DNA of 64,000 nucleotides from the NCBI RefSeq assembly GCF_003952525.1, contig NZ_CP034451.1, forward strand, positions 868,001 to 932,000, read 5' to 3'. The position numbers and the translations under genes were made by a program. Shown here one piece after another: positions 29,301 to 37,429 of the stretch. The stretch's first letter is position 1, and the number at the start of each line of letters is the position of its first letter. This DNA comes from Mesorhizobium sp. M3A.F.Ca.ET.080.04.2.1. GTDB taxonomy: Bacteria; Pseudomonadota; Alphaproteobacteria; Rhizobiales; Rhizobiaceae. The notes beneath the pieces are model-generated. The model did no database searches. It worked only from the letters and a program-made list of their open reading frames with translations, and was not told the origin of the DNA.

Positions 29301-29411
29301 GGATTTTCGGGTCCGGGATCGCTATTTGGCAGAGAAATCTTCCGGCATGCATTGCCGCCCCTGCCCGGGAGTGGCAAAACTGCCGCCAAAGAGATCGCGA
29401 GGACGATTATC

Positions 29412-29750
29412 ATGGAATACCGCCAGATCAGCGAGGATTACTCGGTCGCCGGGCAGATCCAGCCCGACGACATCGCCGCCATCAAGGACGCCGGCTTCAA
29501 GAGCGTGATCTGCAACCGGCCGGACAACGAGCAGCCGGGCCAGCCGTCGGCCGGCAGCGTCAAGGCCGCAGCCGAGGCCGCGGGGCTGGCGTTCCGCTTT
29601 ATCCCGGTGATCAGCGGCCAGCTCACCATGGAGAATGTCGAGGACCAGGCCGCCGCGCTCGAGGAGCTCGAAGGGCCGGTCTTCGCCTACTGCCGCTCGG
29701 GGGCGCGCTGCACCAATCTTTATGGGCTGATCCAGCAGCAGCGGGGGTGA
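29412..29750 (+). CDS. DUF442 / TIGR01244 sulfur-transferase-like phosphatase-fold protein
   Basis: A 112-residue protein with the fold of dual-specificity phosphatases/rhodaneses. Its C-terminal active-site loop is AYCRSGARC, a Cys-x4-Arg signature. The opening EDYSVAGQIQPDDIAAI is typical of the domain, which is often fused to a Blh-type metallo-beta-lactamase persulfide dioxygenase. Here it stands alone, with no Blh or BigR neighbour. A role in sulfide/persulfide handling is inferred from the family. The start ATG follows GAGG about 10 nt upstream; an upstream TTG (29352) is less likely. Confidence 0.8.
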   Translation: MEYRQISEDYSVAGQIQPDDIAAIKDAGFKSVICNRPDNEQPGQPSAGSVKAAAEAAGLAFRFIPVISGQLTMENVEDQAAALEELEGPVFAYCRSGARCTNLYGLIQQQRG

Positions 29751-29914
29751 AAGCTTGGCGCATTGGCGAGAGCCAATTCCGCAGTTGGCGATCCTTCGCG
29801 CCCCCTCTGTCCTGTCGGACATCTCCCCCACGGGTGGAGAGATTGGCAGCGTTGGCGACGGCGCCATTCCCTGACGTTGGCGATTGGCGAAAGCCGGCGT
29901 GACTTCGATCTCCC

Positions 29915-29924
29915 CCCTCGTGGG
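29915..29924. repeat. Target-site duplication, left copy
   Basis: CCCTCGTGGG directly abuts the left IS end and is repeated exactly at 31080-31089 next to the right end. A 10-bp duplication fits the 8-10 bp known for ISAs1-family elements. Confidence 0.9.
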
Positions 29925-31079
29925 CAGGGCTATCGCATATGAGTAAGCGCCTGGATGAGGTAGTCGTCATTCCAGGCGCATTTCTTGATGCGGTGGCTAA
30001 TGGGGACTTTGTCGACATCGGCGCCCTGAAGGATGTTTCTGGCGATGCGGTTGAGGAGCGCGGTGTTGGCGGGAGCATTGTCCTTGCGGGCGCGGGATTG
30101 ATCCTCGTCCAGATGGACGTCGAGCATCCAATGCAGCCCATTCTCGATCTGCCAATGGGCTCTTGTGAGTTCGAGCGCCTGTTGCGGTGATAGCAATGTG
30201 GAAGCCATGAACAGGCGCGTCAGCGGCTTGGTCTGGTCGCGCCGGCTGGTGATGCGGATGAAGGCTTTGTGACCGGGCATCAGCGGTTCGGCCGCCGCCA
30301 CGACCTCGGCCTGCCGCCATTCGCTGCGGCCATGGCTGGTTTCAGTCCGCTCCGCGACAGCGGGGGTGATCTCGGTCAGTTGTTGCTTGGCGTGAGCAAC
30401 CCAGTGCCGGCGGTTTCCTTTAAGCGCGAGCAGGTAGTCGCCGCCGCGTTCGGTGATGGCCTTTGCCATGCGCGTGTGACAGTGGAGCGCATCGGCGGTG
30501 ACCATTCTGCCAGTAAGATCAATGAGTTCGACGACCCTGAGGGCTGCCTCGACCTCGTTCTCTCCGGCGCCGGGCGATACCGCCGCCAGACACAGCCGCG
30601 TCTCGGCGGCGAAGGCTGACACCGTCAGCGGCGGACTGGCCGCAAGGCCCTTCTCATAGGCTCGCCGCAGCGCCTTGCCGTCGAGCGAGACCACCTCCTC
30701 GCAGGCACGCGCGAAGCCCGCGGCAAAGGCGGCGAAAGCACGGCCGAACGCCTCTGGATCCAGCAGCCGCAACAGCCGCGAGAAGGTGTCGTGGCTGGGC
30801 GCCACCTCATATTCGATCAACCGCGACAGCGCCTGCTTGCGCTCTTGCGCGAACAACGAGAACTCCGTCGCATTGCTCGCCCCGCACAGGCTCGCCGCGA
30901 TCATCATCACGATCAAATCGCCAAGCCGATGCGTGGCATTGCCGGCGCGCGGATCGGGCAGCGCGCCAAAATAGCTCTCAAGGCTGGAAATGGCAGTCTC
31001 TCCTTCGTTCGACTGCCTGCCCAAAGAATCCCTTCTCAGGCCAACTTCAAGTCCCAAAAAGCCATATGCGATTCCCCTG
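29925..31079 (-). mobile_element. ISAs1-family insertion sequence (1155 bp)
   Basis: The ends are imperfect inverted repeats: left CAGGGCTATCGCATATGAG and right (read inward) CAGGGGAATCGCATATGGC, 15 of 19 matching. It is flanked by 10-bp direct repeats and contains one transposase gene on the minus strand with an intact reading frame. It sits inside a palindromic intergenic element, so it disrupted no gene. No other copy is present in the window. Confidence 0.92.
29930..31024 (-). CDS. ISAs1-family transposase
   Basis: A DDE transposase of about 353-364 residues. The N-terminal domain SLESYFGALPDPRAGN is the ISAs1 DNA-binding signature. Candidate catalytic acids are Asp in VSLDGKAL, Asp in VTADALHCH and Glu in HWQIENGLHW, all present. 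The start is unclear: TTG at 31024 is used here. An ATT at 30991, preceded by GAAGGAGAG at good spacing, directly begins the conserved ISSLES sequence and may be the true start. The frame stays open beyond the IS end, but that part is flanking DNA. It looks functional. Confidence 0.9.
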   Translation of the reverse strand: MGRQSNEGETAISSLESYFGALPDPRAGNATHRLGDLIVMMIAASLCGASNATEFSLFAQERKQALSRLIEYEVAPSHDTFSRLLRLLDPEAFGRAFAAFAAGFARACEEVVSLDGKALRRAYEKGLAASPPLTVSAFAAETRLCLAAVSPGAGENEVEAALRVVELIDLTGRMVTADALHCHTRMAKAITERGGDYLLALKGNRRHWVAHAKQQLTEITPAVAERTETSHGRSEWRQAEVVAAAEPLMPGHKAFIRITSRRDQTKPLTRLFMASTLLSPQQALELTRAHWQIENGLHWMLDVHLDEDQSRARKDNAPANTALLNRIARNILQGADVDKVPISHRIKKCAWNDDYLIQALTHMR

Positions 31080-31089
31080 CCCTCGTGGG
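31080..31089. repeat. Target-site duplication, right copy
   Basis: CCCTCGTGGG, an exact copy of 29915-29924, immediately outside the right IS terminus. Confidence 0.9.
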
Positions 31090-31154
31090 GGAGATGTCCG
31101 GCAGGACAGAGGGGGCGCTGTCCCGCCGTCACATCCAACAAAGATCTCCGCAAA

Positions 31155-31655
31155 CTAAATCGGCAGCGCGCCGGTTTCCTTCAGCGTTTCGAGCACGATC
31201 GCCGTCTTCACATGCTGCACAGACTCATGCGGCAAAAGCACCCCGTTGACGAACTCCGACAGTGATTTGAGATCGAGCGTCACCACCTTAAGGATATAGT
31301 CCATCTCGCCGGTCAGCGCGTGCGCTTCCTGCACCTCGGGCAGGCGCGCCACCAGTTCGCCGAAGCGGCGGGCATTGTCACGGTTGTGGGTGGCCAAGGT
31401 CACCGAGATGACATTGACCAGCGAAAAGCCGAGCCGATCGCGGTCGAGCACGGCGCGATAGCCTTTGATGTAGCCGTCTTCCTCCAGCCGTTGGCGGCGG
31501 CGCGAGCATTGCGAGGCCGAGAGGTTCACACGTTCCGAGAGATCGTTGTTGGTGAGCCGCGCATCGCCTTGCAACAGCGCCAGTATCTTGCGATCGAATT
31601 GGTCAAGTCGCGCATCATCCACGGATTTTCCTCCATCCATGCATGTTTCGCGCAT
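31155..31655 (-). CDS. Lrp/AsnC family transcriptional regulator
   Basis: A protein of up to 166 residues. An N-terminal helix-turn-helix (LDQFDRKILALLQGDARLTN, then LSERVNLSASQCSRRRQRLEEDG) precedes a RAM ligand-binding domain (FSLVNVISVTL to the C-terminus). Possible starts are ATG at 31655 or 31640; neither has a strong ribosome-binding site. It is divergent from hpd, so it probably senses an aromatic amino acid and controls hpd. That is an inference from position. Confidence 0.88.
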   Translation of the reverse strand: MRETCMDGGKSVDDARLDQFDRKILALLQGDARLTNNDLSERVNLSASQCSRRRQRLEEDGYIKGYRAVLDRDRLGFSLVNVISVTLATHNRDNARRFGELVARLPEVQEAHALTGEMDYILKVVTLDLKSLSEFVNGVLLPHESVQHVKTAIVLETLKETGALPI

Positions 31656-31658
31656 ATC

Positions 31659-31680
31659 TTCAGCATTTCAAGCAGCTGAA
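31659..31680. promoter_or_regulatory. Candidate AsnC operator upstream of hpd
   Basis: Inverted repeat TTCAGC-N10-GCTGAA (22 bp) in the divergent asnC/hpd region, with an AT-richer loop. Size and symmetry suit an Lrp/AsnC dimer site. Not demonstrated. Confidence 0.4.
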
Positions 31681-31759
31681 TGCAAGCACCGTGCGGCCCT
31701 GCGGCGCTATCATAGGCGAAGATGGCCTCGATCGGCCGCAACAGCATTGGAGGACTGCC

Positions 31760-32875
31760 ATGGGCCCCTTCCCGCACGACGCCCCGCCCGCCAGGATCAG
31801 CAAGGCGAATCCCGCCGGCACCGATGGCTTCGAGTTCGTCGAGTTCGCGCATCCGGAGCCGGCGAAACTCGCCGATCTCTTCACGCGCATGGGCTATGTC
31901 GCGGTGGCGAAGCACCGCAGTAAGGACATCACCGTCTGGCGCCAGGGCGACATCAACTATGTCGTCAACGCCGAACCCGGCTCGCATGCCATGAAGTTCG
32001 TCGACAAGCACGGCCCCTGTGCCGCATCGATGGCCTGGCGCGTGGTCGACGCCAAGCATGCTTTCGACCATGCCGTATCGAAGGGCGCTACCCCCTATGA
32101 AGGCAAGGACAAGGCGCTCGACGTGCCGGCGATCGTCGGCATTGGCGGCTCGCTGCTCTATTTCATCGAGACCTATGGCGAGAAGGGCTCGGCCTATGAC
32201 GCCGAGTTCGAGTGGCTGGGCGAGCGCAATCCCAAGCCCGAAGGGGTCGGCTTCTACTACCTCGACCACCTCACCCACAATGTCTATCGCGGCAGCATGG
32301 ACAAGTGGTGGGACTTTTATCGCGACCTGTTCGGCTTCAAGCAGATCCATTTCTTCGACATAGACGGCAGGATCACCGGTCTGGTCAGTCGCGCCATCAC
32401 CTCGCCCTGCGGCAAGATCCGCATTCCGCTGAACGAGTCCAAGGACGAGACCAGCCAGATCGCCGAGTATCTGAAGAAGTACAATGGCGAGGGCATCCAG
32501 CACATCGCCGTCGGCACCGACGCGATCTACGACGCCACCGACAAGCTCGCCGCCAACGGGCTGAAGTTCATGCCCGGTCCGCCCGACACCTACTATGAGA
32601 TGTCGCACACCCGCGTGCACGACCATGACGAGCCGATCGAGCGGATGAAGAAGCACGGCATCCTGATCGACGGCGAAGGCGTCGTCGACGGCGGCACGAC
32701 CAAGATCCTGCTGCAGATCTTCTCCAAGACCGTGATCGGTCCGATCTTCTTCGAGTTCATCCAGCGGAAGGGCGACGAAGGCTTTGGCGAGGGCAATTTC
32801 CGCGCACTGTTCGAGTCGATCGAACAGGACCAGATCAAGCGCGGCGTGCTGAAGGTGGACGGCAAGGCAGCGTAG
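31760..32875 (+). CDS. hpd: 4-hydroxyphenylpyruvate dioxygenase
   Basis: A 371-residue non-heme iron dioxygenase converting 4-hydroxyphenylpyruvate to homogentisate. The two-histidine-one-carboxylate iron site is visible as His170 (YLDHLTHN), His248 (GIQHIAVG) and Glu332 (FFEFIQRKG), with spacing as in characterised bacterial enzymes. The start ATG is preceded by GGAGG 6 nt upstream. It supplies homogentisate to HmgA encoded at 35354-36667 on the other strand. Confidence 0.96.
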   Translation: MGPFPHDAPPARISKANPAGTDGFEFVEFAHPEPAKLADLFTRMGYVAVAKHRSKDITVWRQGDINYVVNAEPGSHAMKFVDKHGPCAASMAWRVVDAKHAFDHAVSKGATPYEGKDKALDVPAIVGIGGSLLYFIETYGEKGSAYDAEFEWLGERNPKPEGVGFYYLDHLTHNVYRGSMDKWWDFYRDLFGFKQIHFFDIDGRITGLVSRAITSPCGKIRIPLNESKDETSQIAEYLKKYNGEGIQHIAVGTDAIYDATDKLAANGLKFMPGPPDTYYEMSHTRVHDHDEPIERMKKHGILIDGEGVVDGGTTKILLQIFSKTVIGPIFFEFIQRKGDEGFGEGNFRALFESIEQDQIKRGVLKVDGKAA

Positions 32876-32887
32876 GTCCCGCAAGAC

Positions 32888-32918
32888 GTCGAGCGGCTCA
32901 CAACCCCAGCCGCTCGAC
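32888..32918. terminator. Bidirectional hairpin between hpd and the DinB gene
   Basis: A perfect 11-bp stem GTCGAGCGGCT / AGCCGCTCGAC with a 9-nt loop, centred on the convergent gap and overlapping the last codons of the DinB gene. No T-tract; a terminator role is plausible for both genes. Confidence 0.55.
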
Positions 32919-33434
32919 CTCGTCCTTCCTGAGTTTCAGATCGTAATCGAGCAAAAACTCATCCAATTGCGGCGGCGCAACCGAGGTGCCGGAGAGCATC
33001 GCGTGGACTTGGCCGCGATGATGGATGTCGTGCAGGAAGACGTGAGCGAGGATATCGCCGATCCGTTCGGGGATCATGCCGTCCTCGCGGCGGTCGGTGA
33101 TGACGCGGCGGTCGAGATCCGCCTCCAACAGTCCGTCGCAGAAGGCGACAAGCCTGCGGTCGAAATCGACCTGTGCCGCCGCCAGGCTTGCCGCTTCGTC
33201 GAAGGGCACGAAGTCGTCGTAGGCCGCGGCGCCGAGCCCGCCACCCGTCAGGAAATCGAGATAGAGATGATCGACCGCCAGAATGTGGTTGAGCGTTTCC
33301 CTGATCGAGGGAAAGAAGCTGGTGCGCTTGGCCTCGAACTCGCCCGGTCGAAGCGCCAGGACGGCACGGTAGAGCCGGTCGTTCGACCAGAGATTGTTGC
33401 GCGCCATGCGGCGCAGGTGGTCGAGCAGGGTCAT
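32898..33434 (-). CDS. DinB-family metal-dependent protein in the homogentisate operon
   Basis: A 178-residue four-helix-bundle DinB protein. The metal-binding histidines are His50 (ETLNHILAVDH), His135 and His139 (VFLHDIHHRGQVH), all present. The DinB/YfiT superfamily includes thiol-dependent transferases and isomerases such as mycothiol-dependent maleylpyruvate isomerase. It begins 16 bp after the fumarylacetoacetase stop and is the last gene of an hmgA operon that lacks a glutathione-type maleylacetoacetate isomerase. A catalytic role in that missing step is a hypothesis, not an established function. Confidence 0.85.
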   Translation of the reverse strand: MTLLDHLRRMARNNLWSNDRLYRAVLALRPGEFEAKRTSFFPSIRETLNHILAVDHLYLDFLTGGGLGAAAYDDFVPFDEAASLAAAQVDFDRRLVAFCDGLLEADLDRRVITDRREDGMIPERIGDILAHVFLHDIHHRGQVHAMLSGTSVAPPQLDEFLLDYDLKLRKDEVERLGL

Positions 33435-33450
33435 CCGCCCGGACTCTCCC

Positions 33451-34464
33451 TCACCTCTCGTATTTCTCGACCTTCTGCTCGATGGCGCCGAAGATCGAAT
33501 GGCCGGCCTTGTCCTTCATCTCGATGCGCACCGTGTCGCCGAAGCGCAGGAAGGGCGTCTTCGGTTCGCCGCTCTCGATGGTCTCGATCATGCGCAGTTC
33601 GGCGATGCAAGAATAGCCGGCGTCGCCGGCCGAGACCGGCTTGCCGGGTCCGCCGTCGAGCTTGTTGGAGACGGTGCCGGAACCGATGATGGTGCCGGCG
33701 GTGAGCGGCCGGGTCTTGGCGGCATGCACGATCAGTGCCGGAAAATCGAAGGTCATGTCGATGCCGGCATTGGCGCGGCCGAAAGGCTTGCCGTTGAGGT
33801 CGGCAAGCAGCGGCAGGTTGACCTTGCCGCCATCCCAGGCGTCGCCCAGCTCGTCCGGCGTCACCGCGACGGGCGAGAAGGCGGATGAGGGTTTCGACTG
33901 GAAAAAGCCGAAGCCTTTTGCCAGTTCCGGCCCGGTGACGGCGCGCAGCGTCACGTCGTTGACCAGCATGATCAGGCGAATCGCATCCCTTGCCTCGTCC
34001 TGCCCGGCGCCCATCGGCACGTCGTCGACAATGACGGCGACCTCGGCCTCCATGTCGATGCCGAAGGCCTCGTCGGCCATGCGGATCGGATCGCGTGGCG
34101 GAATGAAGGAGTCCGAGCCGCCCTGATAGATCAGCGGGTCGGTCCAGAAGCTCGCCGGCATCTCGACGCCGCGCGCCTTCCGCACCAGCTCGACATGGTT
34201 CACATAGGCCGAGCCGTCCGCCCATTGATAAGCGCGCGGCAGCGGCGAATGCGCGTCATGCTCGTGGAAACGCGCCGAAGGCACGGCGTTGGCCTCGAGC
34301 GATTCCGCCATGGCCGCCAGATGCGGCGAGATCCGCCGCCAATCATCGAGCGCGGCCTGCAGCGTCGGCACCAGGAAGGAGGCGTCGGTGAACCGCGTCA
34401 GATCGCGCGAGACCACGACCAGCTTCCCGTCGCGCGTCCCGTTCTTCAATGTGGCAAGCTTCAT
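33451..34464 (-). CDS. Fumarylacetoacetate hydrolase family protein
   Basis: A 337-residue FAH-fold hydrolase of the shorter bacterial type (N-terminal [20 protein letters not shown]). Expected metal and catalytic elements include the MEAEVAVIVDDVP acidic block (about residues 165-177) and the later GTIIGSGTVSNK. It is the last step of tyrosine degradation, fumarylacetoacetate to fumarate and acetoacetate. The ATG at 34464 has a strong AGGAGAGGAAA upstream and overlaps the stop of the metallo-beta-lactamase-fold gene. In context it is the fahA-equivalent. Confidence 0.9.
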   Translation of the reverse strand: MKLATLKNGTRDGKLVVVSRDLTRFTDASFLVPTLQAALDDWRRISPHLAAMAESLEANAVPSARFHEHDAHSPLPRAYQWADGSAYVNHVELVRKARGVEMPASFWTDPLIYQGGSDSFIPPRDPIRMADEAFGIDMEAEVAVIVDDVPMGAGQDEARDAIRLIMLVNDVTLRAVTGPELAKGFGFFQSKPSSAFSPVAVTPDELGDAWDGGKVNLPLLADLNGKPFGRANAGIDMTFDFPALIVHAAKTRPLTAGTIIGSGTVSNKLDGGPGKPVSAGDAGYSCIAELRMIETIESGEPKTPFLRFGDTVRIEMKDKAGHSIFGAIEQKVEKYER

Positions 34465-35357
34465 GCGGTTTCCTCTCCTGACGCGGCCTGGTCGCCGCTT
34501 AATCGTACAACAAGGCCGTCGCGGGCGATCGTCAAGTCGCCCGGCCATGTTTTCCTGACGGCGGCGATCCAGTCGGCCTCGCCGATCGCGGGATCGTCGG
34601 CCGGAATGAGGTGATTGAGCACCAGCCGCTTCACGCCGGCATCGCTGGCGACGCGGCCTGCTTCTTCGGCCAGGCTATGGCTGGCGAAGAGATGCTCGCG
34701 TAGCCGCGCGCCGTTGCCGGTCCTGGCGACCAGCCGTTCGACGCCCGCTTCCAGCATGGCTTCGTGGACGAGAATGTCGGCGCCGCGGGCAAAATCGCCC
34801 AGGGGCGGGAAGAATGCGGTGTCGGCGGAGAATACCACGCTCCTGCCGCCATGATCGAAGCGCAGCGCGAAGCAGTCGGTCACCGGCGGATGGTCGACGC
34901 GCAGCGCCGCTACCGTGAGGCCGCGCTCCTCAAGCACCGTGCCTTCGCCGAACTCCTCGACCGAAACCAGTCCGCGGATATCCGGCCGGCCCTCGTCGAC
35001 GATGCGGATTTCGATGTCGAATTCCATCGCCTGGCAGAAGTGCTGCCAGCAATGTCCGGTGCCCGGCGGCCCGTAGACGGTCACCGGGGTCGCCAGACCC
35101 GCCGTCCAGGCGGTGTGGATCAATGGGCCGAGTTCCAGCACATGGTCGGAATGGAGATGCGTGATGAAGATCAGGTCGAGCGCCTTGAGGCTCACCCCGG
35201 CATCGGTCAGGGTGCGCGTGACACCCAACCCGCAATCGAGGACGATCACGCGCCCGCCGATCTCCAGCAGCGACGAACTCGGCCAAGGGCCGCCAGGACG
35301 AACCGCCGGCCCGCCCTTGCAGCCGAGAAGGACGAGGCGCTCCGCCGTCTCGCTCAA
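34461..35357 (-). CDS. Metallo-beta-lactamase-fold hydrolase (RNase Z-like class)
   Basis: A 298-residue protein with the HxHxDH zinc motif [12 protein letters not shown] (about residue 68), a second-metal Asp in FSADTAFF and late histidines ASHSLAEEA and LNHLIP. The start is a TTG that overlaps the hmgA stop (TCTTGA), and the stop overlaps the fumarylacetoacetase start (ATGA), so it is wired into the homogentisate operon. Overall pattern ([23 protein letters not shown]) is close to RNase Z/arylsulfatase-like members. The substrate is unknown; a thioester or lactone by-product of homogentisate metabolism is one possibility. Confidence 0.82.
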   Translation of the reverse strand: MSETAERLVLLGCKGGPAVRPGGPWPSSSLLEIGGRVIVLDCGLGVTRTLTDAGVSLKALDLIFITHLHSDHVLELGPLIHTAWTAGLATPVTVYGPPGTGHCWQHFCQAMEFDIEIRIVDEGRPDIRGLVSVEEFGEGTVLEERGLTVAALRVDHPPVTDCFALRFDHGGRSVVFSADTAFFPPLGDFARGADILVHEAMLEAGVERLVARTGNGARLREHLFASHSLAEEAGRVASDAGVKRLVLNHLIPADDPAIGEADWIAAVRKTWPGDLTIARDGLVVRLSGDQAASGEETA

Positions 35358-36667
35358 GACCAGTCGCCCTCGGGCGTGCCGTTGAAGCGCTTCTTCAGTT
35401 CGGCCCAGCAGTCGATGTAATTGTCCTGCCGCGTATCGAGCTCGGCGGCATAGCGGGTCAGCATCTGCGGGAATCGGGTCTCGAACATGAAGGCCATGGT
35501 GTTGTCGAGCTTGACCGGTTTCAAGTCCGCTCGGCTGGCTTTCTCGAAACCTGGCGCATCCGGCCCGTGCGCCAGCATCAGATTGTGCAGGCTGATACCG
35601 CCAGGGATAAAACCTTCCTCCTTGGCATCGTACTGGCCGTGGATCAGGCCCATGAACTCGCTCATGATGTTGCGGTGGTACCAAGGCGGGCGGAAGGTGT
35701 TTTCCGCCACCAGCCAGCGCGGCGGGAAAATGACGAAGTCGACATTGGCCGTGCCCTCCTCGCCGCTCGGCGCCGTCAGGACCGTGAAAATCGACGGGTC
35801 CGGATGGTCGAACAGAATGGCGCCGACCGGCGAAAATGTAGCAAGATCATACTTAAACGGTGCGTAGTTGCCATGCCACGCGACGACATCCAGCGGCGAA
35901 TGGCCGATCTCGGTGACATGGAACTGGCCGCACCATTTGACGATCAGCCGGCACGGCGTCTCCTTCTCCTCAAACCAGGCGCAGGGCGTCTTGAAGTCGC
36001 GCGGGTTGGCGAGGCAGTTGGCGCCGATCGGGCCGCGGTCCGGCATGGTGAACTTCGCGCCATAGTTCTCGCAGACATAGCCGCGCGCCTCCTGGTCGGT
36101 GAGCTCGACCTTGAAGACCAGGCCGCGCGGCAGCACGGCGATCTCGCCGGGCCTTAGCTCGATGATGCCCATCTCGGTGACGAAGCGCAGCGCCCCCACT
36201 TGCGGCACGACCATCAGTTCGCCGTCGGCGTTGAAGAAATGATCATCGACCATCGAGCGGTTGGCGACGTAGACATGTGCCGCCATGCCGGATTGGCCGA
36301 GCGCGTCGCCGGCGGTGGTCATGGTGCGCATGCCGGAAACGAAGTCGGTCGGCTCGCTGGGCATCGGCGCCGGGCTCCAGCGGTACTGACCGAGCGCGAG
36401 CTCGTGGTCGCCGACATTCGGCGCGGTCTTCCATAGAGGATAGTTCGCCGCCTTGAAGCGGCCGGTGTGCCTGACGCTCGGCCGAATGCGGTAAAGCCAG
36501 GAGCGCTCGTTGGTGCCGCGCGGCGCGGTGAAGGGCGAGCCGGAAAGCTGCTCGGCATAGAGGCCGTAGGCCGGCCGCTGCGGCGAGTTGCGCCCCTGCG
36601 GCAGCGAGCCGGGCAGCGTCTCGGTCTCGAAATCGTTGCCGAAGCCCGGCATGTAGGAAAAGCCCAT
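35354..36667 (-). CDS. hmgA: Homogentisate 1,2-dioxygenase
   Basis: A 437-residue enzyme opening the homogentisate ring to maleylacetoacetate. It begins [20 protein letters not shown] and carries [15 protein letters not shown] and [13 protein letters not shown], which hold the iron-binding His-Glu-His set. GGAGGA precedes the chosen ATG; a longer in-frame reading upstream passes through the promoter and into the divergent marR and is rejected. It is the first gene of the hmgA-MBL-FAH-DinB operon. Confidence 0.96.
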   Translation of the reverse strand: MGFSYMPGFGNDFETETLPGSLPQGRNSPQRPAYGLYAEQLSGSPFTAPRGTNERSWLYRIRPSVRHTGRFKAANYPLWKTAPNVGDHELALGQYRWSPAPMPSEPTDFVSGMRTMTTAGDALGQSGMAAHVYVANRSMVDDHFFNADGELMVVPQVGALRFVTEMGIIELRPGEIAVLPRGLVFKVELTDQEARGYVCENYGAKFTMPDRGPIGANCLANPRDFKTPCAWFEEKETPCRLIVKWCGQFHVTEIGHSPLDVVAWHGNYAPFKYDLATFSPVGAILFDHPDPSIFTVLTAPSGEEGTANVDFVIFPPRWLVAENTFRPPWYHRNIMSEFMGLIHGQYDAKEEGFIPGGISLHNLMLAHGPDAPGFEKASRADLKPVKLDNTMAFMFETRFPQMLTRYAAELDTRQDNYIDCWAELKKRFNGTPEGDWS

Positions 36668-36730
36668 CCGATCCTCCCTGATCCCGGACTGCCGCTTTCC
36701 AGCGTGGCCTTCCGGGACGTTGACCAAACT

Positions 36731-36750
36731 GGTTTCATTTGTAACCATTG
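36731..36750. promoter_or_regulatory. Candidate MarR operator in the hmgA/marR region
   Basis: GGTTTCATTTGTAACC (36731-36746) is an imperfect palindrome (12 of 16 positions symmetric), and a related GTAAC appears about 16 bp further on (AATGTAAC). It lies in the 126-bp divergent region and is AT-rich. The size fits a MarR dimer site; binding not shown. Confidence 0.4.
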
Positions 36751-36793
36751 AAAATGTAACTATCAACGGCGAACGCCGCCCTCGGTGGTTTTG

Positions 36794-37237
36794 ATGGAAC
36801 CGGAAATCCTCGAACTCGAAAGCTTCCTGCCCTACAGGCTCTACCGACTCGCCGATGCCGTCAGCCGCGAGTTCTCGCGCATCTATAAGGAGCGCCACGG
36901 GCTGACTCGGCCGGAATGGCGCACGCTATCAGGGTTGGGCCAGCGCGGCACGATGACGGCGACGGAACTCGGCGAGCAATCGGCCATGCACAAGACCAAG
37001 GTTTCGCGGGCAGTGGCGGAGTTGGAGCGGCGGCGGTGGCTGACGCGCACACCTGACGAGACCGACCGACGCGTCGAGCATCTGACGCTGACCAAAGCAG
37101 GGCTCGCCGTCTATCGCGAGATGGTGCCGCTGGCGAAAGCGTTTGAAAGGGAGTTGCTGGCGAGGGTGAGCGCGGAAGAGCGGGCGGCGATTATAAGTGG
37201 GGTGGCGGCGCTGGAGAGGGCTTTGTCTGCTTCGTAG
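36794..37237 (+). CDS. MarR-family regulator divergent from hmgA
   Basis: A 147-residue winged-helix regulator: an N-terminal dimerisation helix ([20 protein letters not shown]), then helix-turn-helix [20 protein letters not shown] and the wing [16 protein letters not shown] with the conserved D-x-R-R. ATG at 36794 is used; a GTG nine bases upstream is possible. Its position suggests it represses the hmgA operon, with homogentisate or a related aromatic acid as ligand. Confidence 0.88.
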   Translation: MEPEILELESFLPYRLYRLADAVSREFSRIYKERHGLTRPEWRTLSGLGQRGTMTATELGEQSAMHKTKVSRAVAELERRRWLTRTPDETDRRVEHLTLTKAGLAVYREMVPLAKAFERELLARVSAEERAAIISGVAALERALSAS

Positions 37238-37247
37238 CGATCCTTCA

Positions 37248-37404
37248 CACCCCCCTCTGTCCTGCCGGACATCTCCCCCGCACGGGGGGAGATTGGCAGC
37301 TTCCCTGACAGCGCCGCTCCTGCAACGTCGGAGATTGGCGAAAGCCGCGCGACAGTTGATCTCCCTCCTTGCGGGGGAGATGGCCGGCAGGCCAGAGGGG
37401 GGTG
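37248..37404. repeat. 150-bp palindromic element, copy 3
   Basis: Left end CCCCCCTCTGTCCTGCCGGA, right end with GATGGCCGGCAGGCCAGAGG, two substitutions relative to the other copies. It lies between convergent marR and tdh, where it could act as a bidirectional transcription stop. Confidence 0.83.
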
Positions 37405-37429
37405 CTGTCCCGCCGGCGTTTCTAATGAG

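Larger units (their letters stand above)
29801..31115. repeat. 150-bp palindromic element, copy 2, split by an IS
   Basis: The left part is 29801-29924 and the right part 31080-31115, on either side of the IS. Removing the IS and one copy of the 10-bp duplication restores GATCTCCCCCCTCGTGGGGG followed by AGATGTCCGGCAGGACAGAG, identical to the right arm of copy 4 (38504-38657). The element therefore predates the insertion. Confidence 0.88.

Noticed and set aside
31025-31153. Longer transposase reading frame
   Set aside because: It crosses the right IS end and the target duplication into flanking repeat DNA.
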